Shown: positions 54,036 to 62,691 of the stretch, one piece after another
How the letters are laid out: every line of letters begins with the position of its first letter
Position numbering within the stretch: the stretch's first letter is position 1
Origin: Kroppenstedtia eburnea
GTDB lineage: Bacteria > Bacillota > Bacilli > Thermoactinomycetales > DSM-45169
DNA: 64,000 nt
Reading direction: 5' to 3'
NCBI RefSeq assembly: GCF_013282215.1
Contig: NZ_CP048103.1
Coordinates: forward strand, 3,348,001-3,412,000
Made by a program: the position numbers and the translations under genes
Notes under the pieces: model-generated
Told to the model about the DNA's origin: nothing
Seen by the model: only the letters and a program-made list of their open reading frames with translations
Databases searched by the model: none

Positions 54036-54201
54036 CGTGTCTGTCCTGATCGGCAGAAAGCACGAAGTCCGCCTCCGCCAAATGGGAGCCGGACTTCCGC
54101 CATCGCTGCTTCATGTTGTCAACGGGATCATTCACCCTTTCGAGCAAGCATTCAACAGCCCCGACCAAAGAGAGATTGTGATCAGGAAGACCCAAGAGTA
54201 A
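54036..54201 (+). CDS. Possible 54-residue basic/amphipathic small protein
   Basis: A GTG-started plus-strand frame, [19 protein letters not shown] at the start and [11 protein letters not shown] at the end, with a strong AAGGGAGGG ribosome site nine nt before it. It overlaps the 3' end of the convergent subtilase gene by 20 bp. No family recognised; codon use is mixed. Treated as possible only. Confidence 0.35.
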
Positions 54202-56503
54202 CCTTCAATCGATAAGATTTGCCGGCATCGGCGTCCCCTCCCCGGACCCGGAGATAGTAGGTGCCGGGAGCCAGCTCGGAGCCCAGGTCGCTCTGTTTCC
54301 TGCCCTTGGACAGATGCTTTTCTTCCAGGACCCGCAGATTTTCGTCGTAGAGCCACCAGGTGGTGTCCTCAGCTCCCCGGGGGATTCGGATCTGAATGGT
54401 GGCCTTCTCTGTTTGGGGGAGGAAAAGGATATACCAATCGGGATCCGCCTCCCCGTCCATCCTTTCCGCAGTGGTGCCGGGGTGGAGGGGGGCGGCCCGT
54501 GAGGGGGTACGATGGGCCTCTTCTGCATCCCCGTTTTTCGGTTCAAACCGGACGATGAGATTGTACGGATCATCGATGGGGTTGGTCCCGTAATCGGACA
54601 CCCGGACGTAGACACTCTCTTGCTTCACCTTCATCCGGTATTCCTCGGCTTTTCCTTCCGCCCCTTGATCCACCTTCCTCCCTTTCCAGGAACCTTCCCG
54701 TTGAATGAACATGACCGGGTCCCCCCGCGGGCTCCAGATATCCACCCGGAGAGTCAGGGTGCCTTCGTCCGGGATATCCAGCCGATACCAGTCGTAATCC
54801 CGTCGCTTGTGCAGGGTTCCCCTGAACACGCTGTATCCGGACTTCACCTTGATATTGAAAGCGTTCCACTGGTGATCATTGTTTTCATATTCATCGGGTT
54901 GCGGACGGTACCGGTTCTCCAGGGTGTACTCCCAGGAGCGATCCCCGGCAGTGGAATAGCAGGCAATCACAGACCCGTGAGGAACCGTCACCCGGATCTG
55001 TTCCGCCTGTTTTCCTTCGTATCGGACACGCTTTTGATCCGCTGCCGTGATCTCCGCCGTCACCTCCGGAATCTTCTTCCCGGCTCCCTTGAGGGTGAAG
55101 GTCAGCATTCCGCTGTAGGAAACCTCCACTTCGAAGCAATCCCGATCCCCCGCCCCCTCCAGTACACCCTCCACCACCTGATTCATCGGAAAAGGCGCCG
55201 CCTCTGCTTCCCGGTCGTTGGGTTCATGAATATCTTTGCGGGGCTTTTCAGTCAGGGCCCTGTGGACATCGATCAGACCATAGCCGTACTGTTGATTCCA
55301 ACGGTGCCCCTTCTCGGGTCGGGCCGTCTGCCGGATCAGATTTCGCACTTGCGCGGGATTCTTATTCGGGTCCTTGCGGAGGATCAGGGCGGCCAAGGCT
55401 CCCACTTGGGGGGTGGCGAAGGAAGTGCCCGAATCCTTCCCGAATTTGCCGTCCAAGGTGGCGGCCCTGATTCCCTCCCCCGGGGCCACCACATCGATAC
55501 CCGTACCCCAGTTGGAAGTGGGAACCACCTTGCCTGCGGGACCGACGGAACCGACTCCGATCACCGTTGGAAAGGCGGCGGGATAATAGATCGGACTGTT
55601 GTAAAGGATCTCACCCTCCCGGTTGACACTTGCGTTGCCCGCCGCCCCCACCACGACCACTCCATGTTCCTCGGCGTAAGCCACTGCATCGGCCATCGCT
55701 TCCGAGTAGGTCCAACTCCCCTGGGCGAGAACAATCACACGGGCTCCCCTGCGCACCGCCTCCCGGATCCCCTCAGAAGTGTAATAGACGTCACCGTCGG
55801 AACCGTCGGACATCACCTTCACCGGCATCAGGTGCAGACCGGTCAGCTCCCCCTTCCCTTCCCACCCCTTCCACACCTCGGCGACCACGCCGGCCACGTG
55901 AGTTCCGTGACCCATTTTATCTTCGGGGGGCAAGGATGAATCCTTCAGATTCACCCCTTCCACCAGATAGGGCACCAGGGCGGGATGATCCAGATCGATT
56001 CCTGTATCCACCACCGCCACTGTGACCGACTGATCAGACTCCGTTTTTTTTATGGGCAAGGGAACTTTCCGCCACGCCTCATCCGCCCGGATCTGGTTGA
56101 TATAGTACAATCCCCCCTGTGCACCCCCGTCCCGGTGCTTCTCTTTTTCCACTTCGTACTTCTGGTTGGGATGGATAAACTCCACATTTACGTGGGAGGA
56201 CCAACGATCCAGCCACTCGTCTTCCTTGACCCCGCCTTTCAGACGGACCAGCATGCTGATCCCGCCCCCGTTTTCCCTTCGGTGAAGCACATCCACGGTG
56301 TGAAGGAATGCGGGATCCACCTTTTTTTCCTTCCATTTGATGACCCACTCCTGCTGCACCGTCTTTTTCCCCGACTCTTTTTTCCCCGGCGTCGGATCAG
56401 GCCCGTCCCTTCCGTCAGGATCAGTGCAACCGGTGACCAGGAGAAGGAGCATCATCCCGACCGCGGTCAGCCAACCTGCTCTGTTCATCCCATTCATCCC
56501 CAT
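54182..56503 (-). CDS. Subtilisin-like serine protease, lipoprotein, with C-terminal PPC-type beta domains
   Basis: A 773-residue extracellular protease tethered by a lipidated Cys (LLLLVTGCTD). A propeptide-like region (to ~150) precedes the S8 domain. Catalytic Asp is in VAVVDTGIDLDHP, His in GHGTHVAGVV, oxyanion Asn in GAAGNAS and Ser in DSGTSFATPQVG. After ~residue 435 come three similar ~100-residue beta domains (EPNDREAEAAPF, YENNDHQWNAF, HRTPSRAAPLHPGT) of bacterial pre-peptidase type. Several ATGs cluster at the start (56503, 56494, 56488); the first is given. No partner gene nearby. Confidence 0.92.
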   Translation of the reverse strand: MGMNGMNRAGWLTAVGMMLLLLVTGCTDPDGRDGPDPTPGKKESGKKTVQQEWVIKWKEKKVDPAFLHTVDVLHRRENGGGISMLVRLKGGVKEDEWLDRWSSHVNVEFIHPNQKYEVEKEKHRDGGAQGGLYYINQIRADEAWRKVPLPIKKTESDQSVTVAVVDTGIDLDHPALVPYLVEGVNLKDSSLPPEDKMGHGTHVAGVVAEVWKGWEGKGELTGLHLMPVKVMSDGSDGDVYYTSEGIREAVRRGARVIVLAQGSWTYSEAMADAVAYAEEHGVVVVGAAGNASVNREGEILYNSPIYYPAAFPTVIGVGSVGPAGKVVPTSNWGTGIDVVAPGEGIRAATLDGKFGKDSGTSFATPQVGALAALILRKDPNKNPAQVRNLIRQTARPEKGHRWNQQYGYGLIDVHRALTEKPRKDIHEPNDREAEAAPFPMNQVVEGVLEGAGDRDCFEVEVSYSGMLTFTLKGAGKKIPEVTAEITAADQKRVRYEGKQAEQIRVTVPHGSVIACYSTAGDRSWEYTLENRYRPQPDEYENNDHQWNAFNIKVKSGYSVFRGTLHKRRDYDWYRLDIPDEGTLTLRVDIWSPRGDPVMFIQREGSWKGRKVDQGAEGKAEEYRMKVKQESVYVRVSDYGTNPIDDPYNLIVRFEPKNGDAEEAHRTPSRAAPLHPGTTAERMDGEADPDWYILFLPQTEKATIQIRIPRGAEDTTWWLYDENLRVLEEKHLSKGRKQSDLGSELAPGTYYLRVRGGDADAGKSYRLKVTLGSS

Positions 56504-56600
56504 CCCGTCGGCTCTGTTAAATTCAGCTTACCATGAATCGGAATGGAATGGGGGACCTGAACCATAATAACAAGATAAGGCGATGGGAGAGGTGATCTCA

Positions 56601-57560
56601 TTGGGAACTGCCAGACGCTTGCTTCTTTTGCTTATCATCCTGGTCATCGGGGTCTCGGCTCTTCTATGGTTGCGGGGATTCGGCCCATCCCGGTTGGATC
56701 CGACCCCCAAGGGGGAAAAGCGGCCTCCGGAGACCACCACTCCCTTGACCGGACAGAAAATACTCCCCCCCCCCAAGCCCCGGCTTCCTCCCCCCGTCGG
56801 TCAACCCGTCAGCCTGCTCCTGATCGGGGTGGATCAACGAAAAGGAGATGTGGGAAGGGCCGATGCCCTGATGGTGGTCACACTCAACCCCTCCCGAAAA
56901 ACGGTGAAGGTGCTCAACATTCCACGTGACAGTAAAACCCGCCTCATGTTCAGTGATGGGCCCGGCCGTGAGGATAAGATCAACCACGCTTATTCCCTCG
57001 GCAACGGAGTTCCCTCCACTGTCCGCACGGTGGAGCATTTTTTGTCACTGCCCATTCATCACTATGTGAAAGTCAACTTCTCCGGCTTTCGCAGGGTGGT
57101 CGATCTGTTCGGAGGTGTCGATGTGGAGGTGAGCCGCAGCTTCTCCTATAAGGGGCATCAATTTAAAAAGGGTCCCATGAAACTGAACGGATCCCAGGCC
57201 CTGGCCTACGTCCGGGACCGGACGGGGGGAAGCGATTATGATCGGCATAAGCGACAGCAACAGGTGATGAAAAGCTTGTGGAAAAAAGGAACCCAATGGT
57301 CCACCCTGTTAAAGATGGATGATCTGTACCACGTCTTTCAACATCATGTCACAACGGATCTCAGCCTGCAGGATACGTGGCGCCTCTTCCGCACCCTCCG
57401 CCAGATCCGGGAAGAAAACGTGGAGGTGCTTCACCTGTCCGGAACCGATCAATGGACTCCCCATTATTACATGATCGTACCCGAGAAAGAGCGTCGTCGG
57501 GTCGGTCAAGCCCTGCGGAAGCATCTGGAGCTGAAATCCCCCGCGTCATACAGGCCATGA
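56601..57560 (+). CDS. LytR-CpsA-Psr family protein
   Basis: Membrane-anchored phosphotransferase that attaches anionic polymers to peptidoglycan. 319 residues: helix ~8-25, proline-rich linker, then the LCP domain with LLIGVDQRKGDVGRADALMV, KVLNIPRDSKTRL, KINHAYSLG, VNFSGFRRVVDLFGGV and ALAYVRDRTGGSDYDRHKRQ; the Arg and Asp pairs for polyprenyl-pyrophosphate binding are kept. The TTG at 56601 is preferred (GAGAGGTGA just upstream); an ATG six codons earlier lacks a site. Divergent from the subtilase. Confidence 0.9.
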   Translation: MGTARRLLLLLIILVIGVSALLWLRGFGPSRLDPTPKGEKRPPETTTPLTGQKILPPPKPRLPPPVGQPVSLLLIGVDQRKGDVGRADALMVVTLNPSRKTVKVLNIPRDSKTRLMFSDGPGREDKINHAYSLGNGVPSTVRTVEHFLSLPIHHYVKVNFSGFRRVVDLFGGVDVEVSRSFSYKGHQFKKGPMKLNGSQALAYVRDRTGGSDYDRHKRQQQVMKSLWKKGTQWSTLLKMDDLYHVFQHHVTTDLSLQDTWRLFRTLRQIREENVEVLHLSGTDQWTPHYYMIVPEKERRRVGQALRKHLELKSPASYRP

Positions 57561-57577
57561 AGGGCCTGTTTTTTTTA
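57549..57577 (+). terminator. Terminator after the LCP gene
   Basis: ACAGGCC-ATGAA-GGGCCTGT hairpin followed by T8. Confidence 0.88.
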
Positions 57578-58061
57578 CAACTTCGTGAGAAGCTCTTCAC
57601 AGCCGATAGACTTTTTCCCCAGGCTTCCAGTATGATGATCATGGTGCTGAAACCAACGAACAGCCGGCTTTTCATCCGAATCATCCGCCTCTGTGAGGTG
57701 GATCTCGCATCAGGACTTTTCCGCGGGTTGCCGGTTGCGGCTTCATCCCTGGTCCACCTCCTTCCTGTCCCCGCGGCTCCTGAAGGCGGTCGCTCCTGCC
57801 CGTACCCACCTCCCTCATCCTCCCGGGAATCGGGAGAGATCCGGGGGAGCTGTTGGATCAGACACGCTTCATAAACAGGTAAAATACCGATGGTATACAA
57901 AAGAATCCACCCTTTCAGCGGACAAGCGTCCGTTAGTGATTCAAAGAATACACAGGGAGAATCCAATTGACCAGCCCTTCGACAAAGGTTGCCAAAAGGT
58001 TTTTCCTGTTCTCTCCAAATCCGAAGGGTACCCTTGCTTCGACAAGAGAGGAGGCATTCCG
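57578..58061. other. 480-bp stretch without a convincing gene
   Basis: Several long frames are open on both strands but none has a good ribosome site and family resemblance. The upstream sequence of the YigZ-like gene (from about 57860) must hold its promoter; TTGGAT-like and TACAAA-like sequences are not compelling. Confidence 0.4.
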
Positions 58062-58700
58062 TTGCAAAAGCCGTCCCGATACTTCACGGTGAAGGGAGCT
58101 GGACAGGCGGAGATCCACATCCAGAAATCGCAGTTTATCTCCCGTGTGAACCGTGTCGAAACAGAAGAGGAAGCCGTCGCCTGGATCACGGAAATCTCCA
58201 AGCGTCACTGGGATGCCACCCATAACTGTTACGCCTACTCTGTGTTGGGGGAGAGTAAGACAGAGAAGTCCTCCGATGACGGGGAACCCGCCGGCACAGC
58301 CGGCCGTCCCATCCTGGAAGTGATCAAGGCCCGGGAACTGGTCAACACCGCCGTGGTGGTCACCCGTTACTTCGGGGGAATCAAACTGGGGGCCGGGGGG
58401 TTGGTCCGCGCATACAGTCAATCGGCCTCCACCGGTTTGGATGCCGCCGGGACTCTGAACTGGGTGCTGCACAGCCAAGTGGAGATTACGGTGGACTACC
58501 CTGCCATGGGAAAAGTGGAGCACGCCCTCCGATCCATGGAGGTTGAAGTGGAATCCCCCCGGTTTGACGAACAGGTCCACTGGAGAATCTGGGTCCCCGT
58601 CGGTCAGGAAACATCCATCGCAGAGTTGGTGGCGGAGTTGACCAGCGGCCGGGGACGGGTCACTGTCCAAGGAGCGGAACACCGCCCCTTGGAAGTATAA
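58062..58700 (+). CDS. YigZ/IMPACT family protein
   Basis: 212 residues. N-terminal UPF0029/IMPACT domain with SQFISRVNRVETEEEAVAWI, HNCYAYSVLG, SDDGEPAGTAGRPILEVI and VVVTRYFGGIKLGAGGLVRAY; C-terminal DUF1949 domain. The eukaryotic relative regulates translation stress; the bacterial function is not settled. The TTG at 58062 is chosen for AGAGGAGG seven nt upstream and for family length. Confidence 0.9.
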   Translation: MQKPSRYFTVKGAGQAEIHIQKSQFISRVNRVETEEEAVAWITEISKRHWDATHNCYAYSVLGESKTEKSSDDGEPAGTAGRPILEVIKARELVNTAVVVTRYFGGIKLGAGGLVRAYSQSASTGLDAAGTLNWVLHSQVEITVDYPAMGKVEHALRSMEVEVESPRFDEQVHWRIWVPVGQETSIAELVAELTSGRGRVTVQGAEHRPLEV

Positions 58701-58702
58701 AA

Positions 58703-58748
58703 TAACCCTCCCCGGCCCATCTGATGATGATGTGTCGGGGAGGGTTTG
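58703..58748. terminator. Bidirectional terminator between yigZ-like gene and metQ
   Basis: CCCTCCCCGG and TCGGGGAGGG pair across ~19 nt. TTTGATTTC follows on plus, TTATTTTATA on minus; it serves both convergent genes. Confidence 0.75.
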
Positions 58749-58754
58749 ATTTCT

Positions 58755-59564
58755 TCAGAATGCCGGAACCACGGCACCTTTGTATTTTTTCTCAATGAAC
58801 TGGGCCACTTTGGGAGAAGTGAGTGCTTTGGCCAATTCCTGGACCGCTTTGTCCTTTTCTTTCCCCTCTTTGACTGCCAGGACATTGACATAGGGGGAAT
58901 CCTTTCCTTCGATGATCAGCGCATCCTTCAGCGGGTTCAACTTGGCTTGAAGTGCATAGTTGGTGTTGATCGCCGCCAAGTCCACTTGATCCAGCACCCG
59001 GGGGAGCGTGGCTGCTTCCAGAGGTTTAAACTTCAGCTTTTTGGGGTTGTCAGTGATATCCTTGATGGATTTTTCCCCGTCGCCCTTCTTCAGCCCGATC
59101 AAGCCCTCATGTTCCAACAGAAGCAAAACCCGTGTCACCTCACTGGTGCCATTGGGCAGAGCAATGGTGGAACCCTCTTTCAGTTGGGTAATTTTATCGA
59201 TCTTTTCGGAGTAGACACCGATCGGTTCAATATGGACCCCAACCACCTTCTTCAAGTGCCAGCCCCGTTCTTTATTGGAGGTCTCCATCCACGGAAGATG
59301 CTGGAAGAAGTTTGCATCCAACTGCCCCTCTTCCACCCCTTTGTTGGGAGTGACATAATCCTGAAGCACCTTCACTTCCAGCTGAATCCCCTTTTTCTCC
59401 AGATCCGGCTTCACCTGATTCAGAATTTCAGCGTGGGGAACCTGGGAAGCACCCACTTTGAGAACCTGTTTTCCGTCCGCTCCACCCGCCTCTTGGCCTC
59501 CGCAAGCAGTCAGGGCCAAGGCCAGGGAAAAAGCCAATAATACCAACGACCATCTTTTCCTCAT
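58755..59564 (-). CDS. metQ: Methionine-binding lipoprotein MetQ
   Basis: A 269-residue NlpA-family binding protein. Lipobox LALTACGG; mature start KVGASQVPHAEILNQVKP; NANFFQHLPWMET-type DANFFQHLPWMET; NGTSEVTRVL; AAINTNYALQAKLNP. Supplies D/L-methionine to MetNI. Third gene of metN-metI-metQ. Confidence 0.95.
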   Translation of the reverse strand: MRKRWSLVLLAFSLALALTACGGQEAGGADGKQVLKVGASQVPHAEILNQVKPDLEKKGIQLEVKVLQDYVTPNKGVEEGQLDANFFQHLPWMETSNKERGWHLKKVVGVHIEPIGVYSEKIDKITQLKEGSTIALPNGTSEVTRVLLLLEHEGLIGLKKGDGEKSIKDITDNPKKLKFKPLEAATLPRVLDQVDLAAINTNYALQAKLNPLKDALIIEGKDSPYVNVLAVKEGKEKDKAVQELAKALTSPKVAQFIEKKYKGAVVPAF

Positions 59565-59582
59565 GATGATTCCTCCGTTTTT

Positions 59583-60239
59583 TTATCGTTTATCCAGACG
59601 CCGGGATACCCAGTCTCCGCACCATTGAACCAGCTGGACCATCAAGATCAGGAGGAGCCCGCAAACATACAGCATGCCGTCGTTGAAGGATTGAAAGCCG
59701 TACCGGAAAGCGGCATCCCCGAGGCCGCCGCCGCCGACCACACCGGCCATCGCCGAGAAACTGATCAGGGTGACACAGGTGACGGTCAGCCCGGAGATGA
59801 GGGCCGGAGTCGCTTCCGGAATCAGAACGCGTCTCACGACCTGGAGGCGGGTCGTTCCCATGGACCTGGCTGCCTCCACCACCCCTTTGTCCACTTCCCG
59901 CAAGGCGGTTTCCACCATTCTGGCGTAAAAAGGAGCAGCGCCGGCAATCAGGGGAATGGTGGCCGCGGTCGGACCCAGGCTGGTTCCCACCAGAAACTGT
60001 GCCAGGGGAAACAGAAACAGCACCAGCACAATAAAGGGAACAGCCCGGAAGATATTCACAATTCCTGACACCACTTTCTGCAACCAGGGCAGATCCCAGA
60101 GATTCCCCCGCTCAGTCACCACCAACAGGACTCCCAGCGGAATCCCGAACAGAGCCGTGAAAAAGGTGGAAATCCCCACCATATAAGCGGTCTCTCCCGT
60201 AGCCTGCCACACCGACGGCCAATCCACTTCATGAAACAT
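59583..60239 (-). CDS. metI: Methionine ABC transporter permease MetI
   Basis: A 218-residue permease with five helices, starting MFHEVDWPSVWQATGETAYMVG, and the EAA loop EAARSMGTTRLQVVRRVLIPEATPAL. The ATG at 60239 (GGAGGGGAAGG) overlaps the end of metN by 11 nt. Confidence 0.94.
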   Translation of the reverse strand: MFHEVDWPSVWQATGETAYMVGISTFFTALFGIPLGVLLVVTERGNLWDLPWLQKVVSGIVNIFRAVPFIVLVLFLFPLAQFLVGTSLGPTAATIPLIAGAAPFYARMVETALREVDKGVVEAARSMGTTRLQVVRRVLIPEATPALISGLTVTCVTLISFSAMAGVVGGGGLGDAAFRYGFQSFNDGMLYVCGLLLILMVQLVQWCGDWVSRRLDKR

Positions 60240-61230
60240 GAGCCTTCCCCTCCACCAATTCAACATGTCCTCTGATTTGGTCCAGAAGACGATTCACTTC
60301 CCCCGGCTCCCCGCCGATTTGGACCGAGATCCACCCGGTTTCGTCCACTTCTCCATCCAGGGTGCGGAGGGTGACCCGGGAGCTGCTGACAGCGGGGCCC
60401 AGGACTTTCCACACCTGATCCCAGCGGGGAAAATCACAGCGGATCACGGTATTTCCATGGGAAGGGGAATCCTGCCCGCCCGTCCCTTCAACCCGCAGTT
60501 GCCGGACAAATTGACGCGTCAGGGGATGACTGGGTTGGCGGAACACCGATTCCACATCCCCGGATTCCACGATCCGTCCTTCATCCATCACGGCCACCCG
60601 TCGGCAGATGGACTGCACCACACTCATTTCGTGGGTGATCAACAGCAGGGAGATGCCGGTGTCCCGGTTAATCTCCTTCAGCAGTTCCAAAATGGATGAA
60701 GTGGTCTCCGGATCGAGGGCTGATGTGGCCTCGTCACACAGCAGAACACGGGGATCGTTGGCCAAGGCCCGCGCGATGCCGACCCGCTGTTTTTGACCTC
60801 CGGAGAGTTGAGCGGGATAAGCTTCCGCCCGGTCCGCCAGACCCATCCGCTCCAGGAGGCCGTCCACTTTATGACGGATTTCCTGTTTCGGCCGGCCCGC
60901 CACTTCCAGGGGAAAGGCCACATTCTCCCGGACCGTGCGCGACCAGAGTAGATTGAAATGCTGGAAGATCATTCCGATTTTCATGCGGGCGGCCCGCAGT
61001 TCCCTCTCCCCGAGACTGGAGATCACCTGCCCATCCACTACGACTTCTCCGCTTGTCGGAGTCTCCAGTCCGTTCACCAGACGCAACAGGGTGCTTTTGC
61101 CTGCACCGCTGCGACCGACGATCCCGAATATCTCACCCTTTTGCACCTCCAGATCCACATCGGCCAATGCCTGTACAGGTTGTGAATCTCCCAGGGAAAA
61201 GGATTTACTCACTTTCCTCAGTTGGATCAT
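60229..61230 (-). CDS. metN: Methionine ABC transporter ATPase MetN
   Basis: 333 residues: Walker A GRSGAGKSTLLR, IFQHFNLLWSRTV, signature LSGGQKQRVGIARAL, Walker B VLLCDEATSALDPETT, and a C-terminal NIL domain (~260-330) that binds methionine for feedback inhibition. The start MIQLRKVSKSFSLG at 61230 has GGTGGTGAT. First gene behind a SAM riboswitch. Confidence 0.95.
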   Translation of the reverse strand: MIQLRKVSKSFSLGDSQPVQALADVDLEVQKGEIFGIVGRSGAGKSTLLRLVNGLETPTSGEVVVDGQVISSLGERELRAARMKIGMIFQHFNLLWSRTVRENVAFPLEVAGRPKQEIRHKVDGLLERMGLADRAEAYPAQLSGGQKQRVGIARALANDPRVLLCDEATSALDPETTSSILELLKEINRDTGISLLLITHEMSVVQSICRRVAVMDEGRIVESGDVESVFRQPSHPLTRQFVRQLRVEGTGGQDSPSHGNTVIRCDFPRWDQVWKVLGPAVSSSRVTLRTLDGEVDETGWISVQIGGEPGEVNRLLDQIRGHVELVEGKAHVS

Positions 61231-61249
61231 GCACATCACCACCCAATAG

Positions 61250-61413
61250 AAAAAGTCCTTTCCACAGACGGGGAAAGGACCGATTTGCGATCACGGATCC
61301 TTTCTCTCATCTGTCAGAACATTCATGTTCTGCAGGAATTGGCACCTTTACCGCAGGTTGCGGTCGGTTGCCGGGCTTCATCGGGCCAGTCCCTCCACCT
61401 CTCTTGATAAGAG
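61250..61413 (-). promoter_or_regulatory. SAM-I (S-box) riboswitch controlling metNIQ
   Basis: Minus strand: CTCTTATCAAGAGAGGTGGA opens P1/P2, then GGGACTGGCCCGATGAAGCC, GGCAACC and the returning GATGAGAGA strand, all conserved S-box pieces. A terminator follows (GTCCTTTCC / GGAAAGGAC plus T5, 61250-61280). SAM binding would favour the terminator and shut off methionine uptake. Confidence 0.95.
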
Positions 61414-61443
61414 AAAAGCGATGTATTCGGATGTTCAGATGTG

Positions 61444-61472
61444 ATCATATCACGGCCGTCGGATCACGTCAA
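61444..61472 (-). promoter_or_regulatory. Promoter of the metNIQ operon
   Basis: TTGACG (61472-61467) and TATGAT (61449-61444), 17 nt apart on the minus strand, about 30 nt before the S-box. Confidence 0.85.
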
Positions 61473-61641
61473 CGGAATATATTTCCCTCCCGGGGCTGTT
61501 GTTTCGTCTGCCTTCAGGCTCTCACTGTTTCGGATGTTTTTCGGTAGATTACATTTACTTTACATTTGCGCCGGGAATCACTAATCCGGGAGCTGATCTC
61601 TTATAATAGATACTATCAAGAGGGTATGGGAGGTGCCCCGG

Positions 61642-61752
61642 ATGAACTCACCCGCAGTTGGCAAACCTTTCTGGTTGGGCATTTTCAACGCAGCGTGTTT
61701 GAGTGTCCCGCTGTGGTTGCTCTTTTATCTGTCCCTGCGTCTGATGTTCTAA
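61642..61752 (+). CDS. 36-residue single-helix membrane peptide
   Basis: A short plus-strand gene: MNSPAVGKPFWLGIF followed by NAACLSVPLWLLFYLSLRLM, one hydrophobic helix. The ribosome site GGGAGGTG lies 6 nt before the ATG, TATAAT is ~30 nt upstream and a strong T-tailed terminator follows. Surroundings thus look like a real small transcription unit. I do not recognise the family. Confidence 0.55.
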   Translation: MNSPAVGKPFWLGIFNAACLSVPLWLLFYLSLRLMF

Positions 61753-61814
61753 GGGAGCCATTCCATACCCATGCTCCGGATGCTTCTGTTCCCATTCCAT
61801 ATAAATCATTGCAA

Positions 61815-61843
61815 AGGGGTTGCCGCGATGGGCAACCCCTTTT
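61815..61843 (+). terminator. Terminator (bidirectional, strongest on plus)
   Basis: GGGGTTGCC-GCGAT-GGCAACCCC followed by T6 on plus; on minus only TTT follows. It serves the 36-residue gene and may also end the sugar-transferase gene. Confidence 0.8.
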
Positions 61844-61854
61844 TTCCGTTCCAT

Positions 61855-62505
61855 TTATCTGGCACCGCTTCCCGACAGAACCACCCAAACCGTCCGCCAT
61901 AAAATTTTCATGTCCAAGGCAAAGGACTGACTGCGGATATAGTACATATCCAGCTGAAACTTTTCCTCCGGGGTGGCTTCATACCCCCCGTTCACCTGTG
62001 CCCATCCGGTCAATCCCGGTTTCACTGCCAAGCGCTGTTTGAACCCCGGAATCTCCCGGGAAAATTTTTCGGTGAAGACGTGGCGCTCCGGCCGGGGACC
62101 GATCAGACTCATATCCCCCCGCAACACATTGATCAACTGGGGAACTTCATCAATCCGGGTCTTACGGATGAACTTTCCGACGCGTGTGACCCGGGGATCG
62201 TTTTTGGCCGCCCATTGGGGTCCGTTTTTCTCCGCATCGACCCGCATGGAACGCAGCTTGAACACATGAAAGCGACTCCCGTTCAGCCCCACCCGTTCCT
62301 GGGAATATAAAACAGGACCCTTGGATTCCAACCGGATCGCAATCGCCGTCAACACCAGCACCGGAAGGATAAAGATGAGCAGGGCAATGGAGAAGACCAC
62401 TTCAAACCCTCTCTTGAACAAGGGGTAATATCCGGTTGTCGTATAAGGCGAACTCTCGGTTCGCGCCCTCAGATCGCTTTCGTAAGCCACCGCTTTGGAA
62501 CGCAT
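61855..62505 (-). CDS. Undecaprenyl-phosphate sugar phosphotransferase (bacterial sugar transferase family)
   Basis: Starts polysaccharide repeat synthesis by moving a sugar-phosphate onto the lipid carrier. 216 residues: one hydrophobic segment (VVFSIALLIFILPVLVLTAIA) and the catalytic stretch SKGPVLYSQERVGLNG, FKLRSMRVDAEKNG, TRVGKFIRKTRIDEVPQL, GDMSLIGPRPERHVF, GLTGWAQVNGGYEATPEEK. The start at 62505 has AGGAGTG; an ATG 11 codons earlier is less likely. Followed upstream by an epimerase gene, so it belongs to an exopolysaccharide locus. Confidence 0.92.
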   Translation of the reverse strand: MRSKAVAYESDLRARTESSPYTTTGYYPLFKRGFEVVFSIALLIFILPVLVLTAIAIRLESKGPVLYSQERVGLNGSRFHVFKLRSMRVDAEKNGPQWAAKNDPRVTRVGKFIRKTRIDEVPQLINVLRGDMSLIGPRPERHVFTEKFSREIPGFKQRLAVKPGLTGWAQVNGGYEATPEEKFQLDMYYIRSQSFALDMKILWRTVWVVLSGSGAR

Positions 62506-62691
62506 CCGCAAACCACTCCTGCCGTATGATGATTCCATTGGGTCGGTTTATGGATGAATTATGTTACAGTTCTTTTACATCCGATTCTGTCCGGCCGCTG
62601 AACGCCGTTCAATCTGTTACTCAGTATACTGCAGACGTCCCGGTTTTACAATAGATCGGAACATCTATTTTACACAAAGATTACAGAGATG

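Noticed and set aside
57361-57966. A 201-codon minus-strand frame after the LCP gene
   Set aside because: It reads through the LCP terminator and into the LCP coding region antisense; sequence is low in recognisable pattern.
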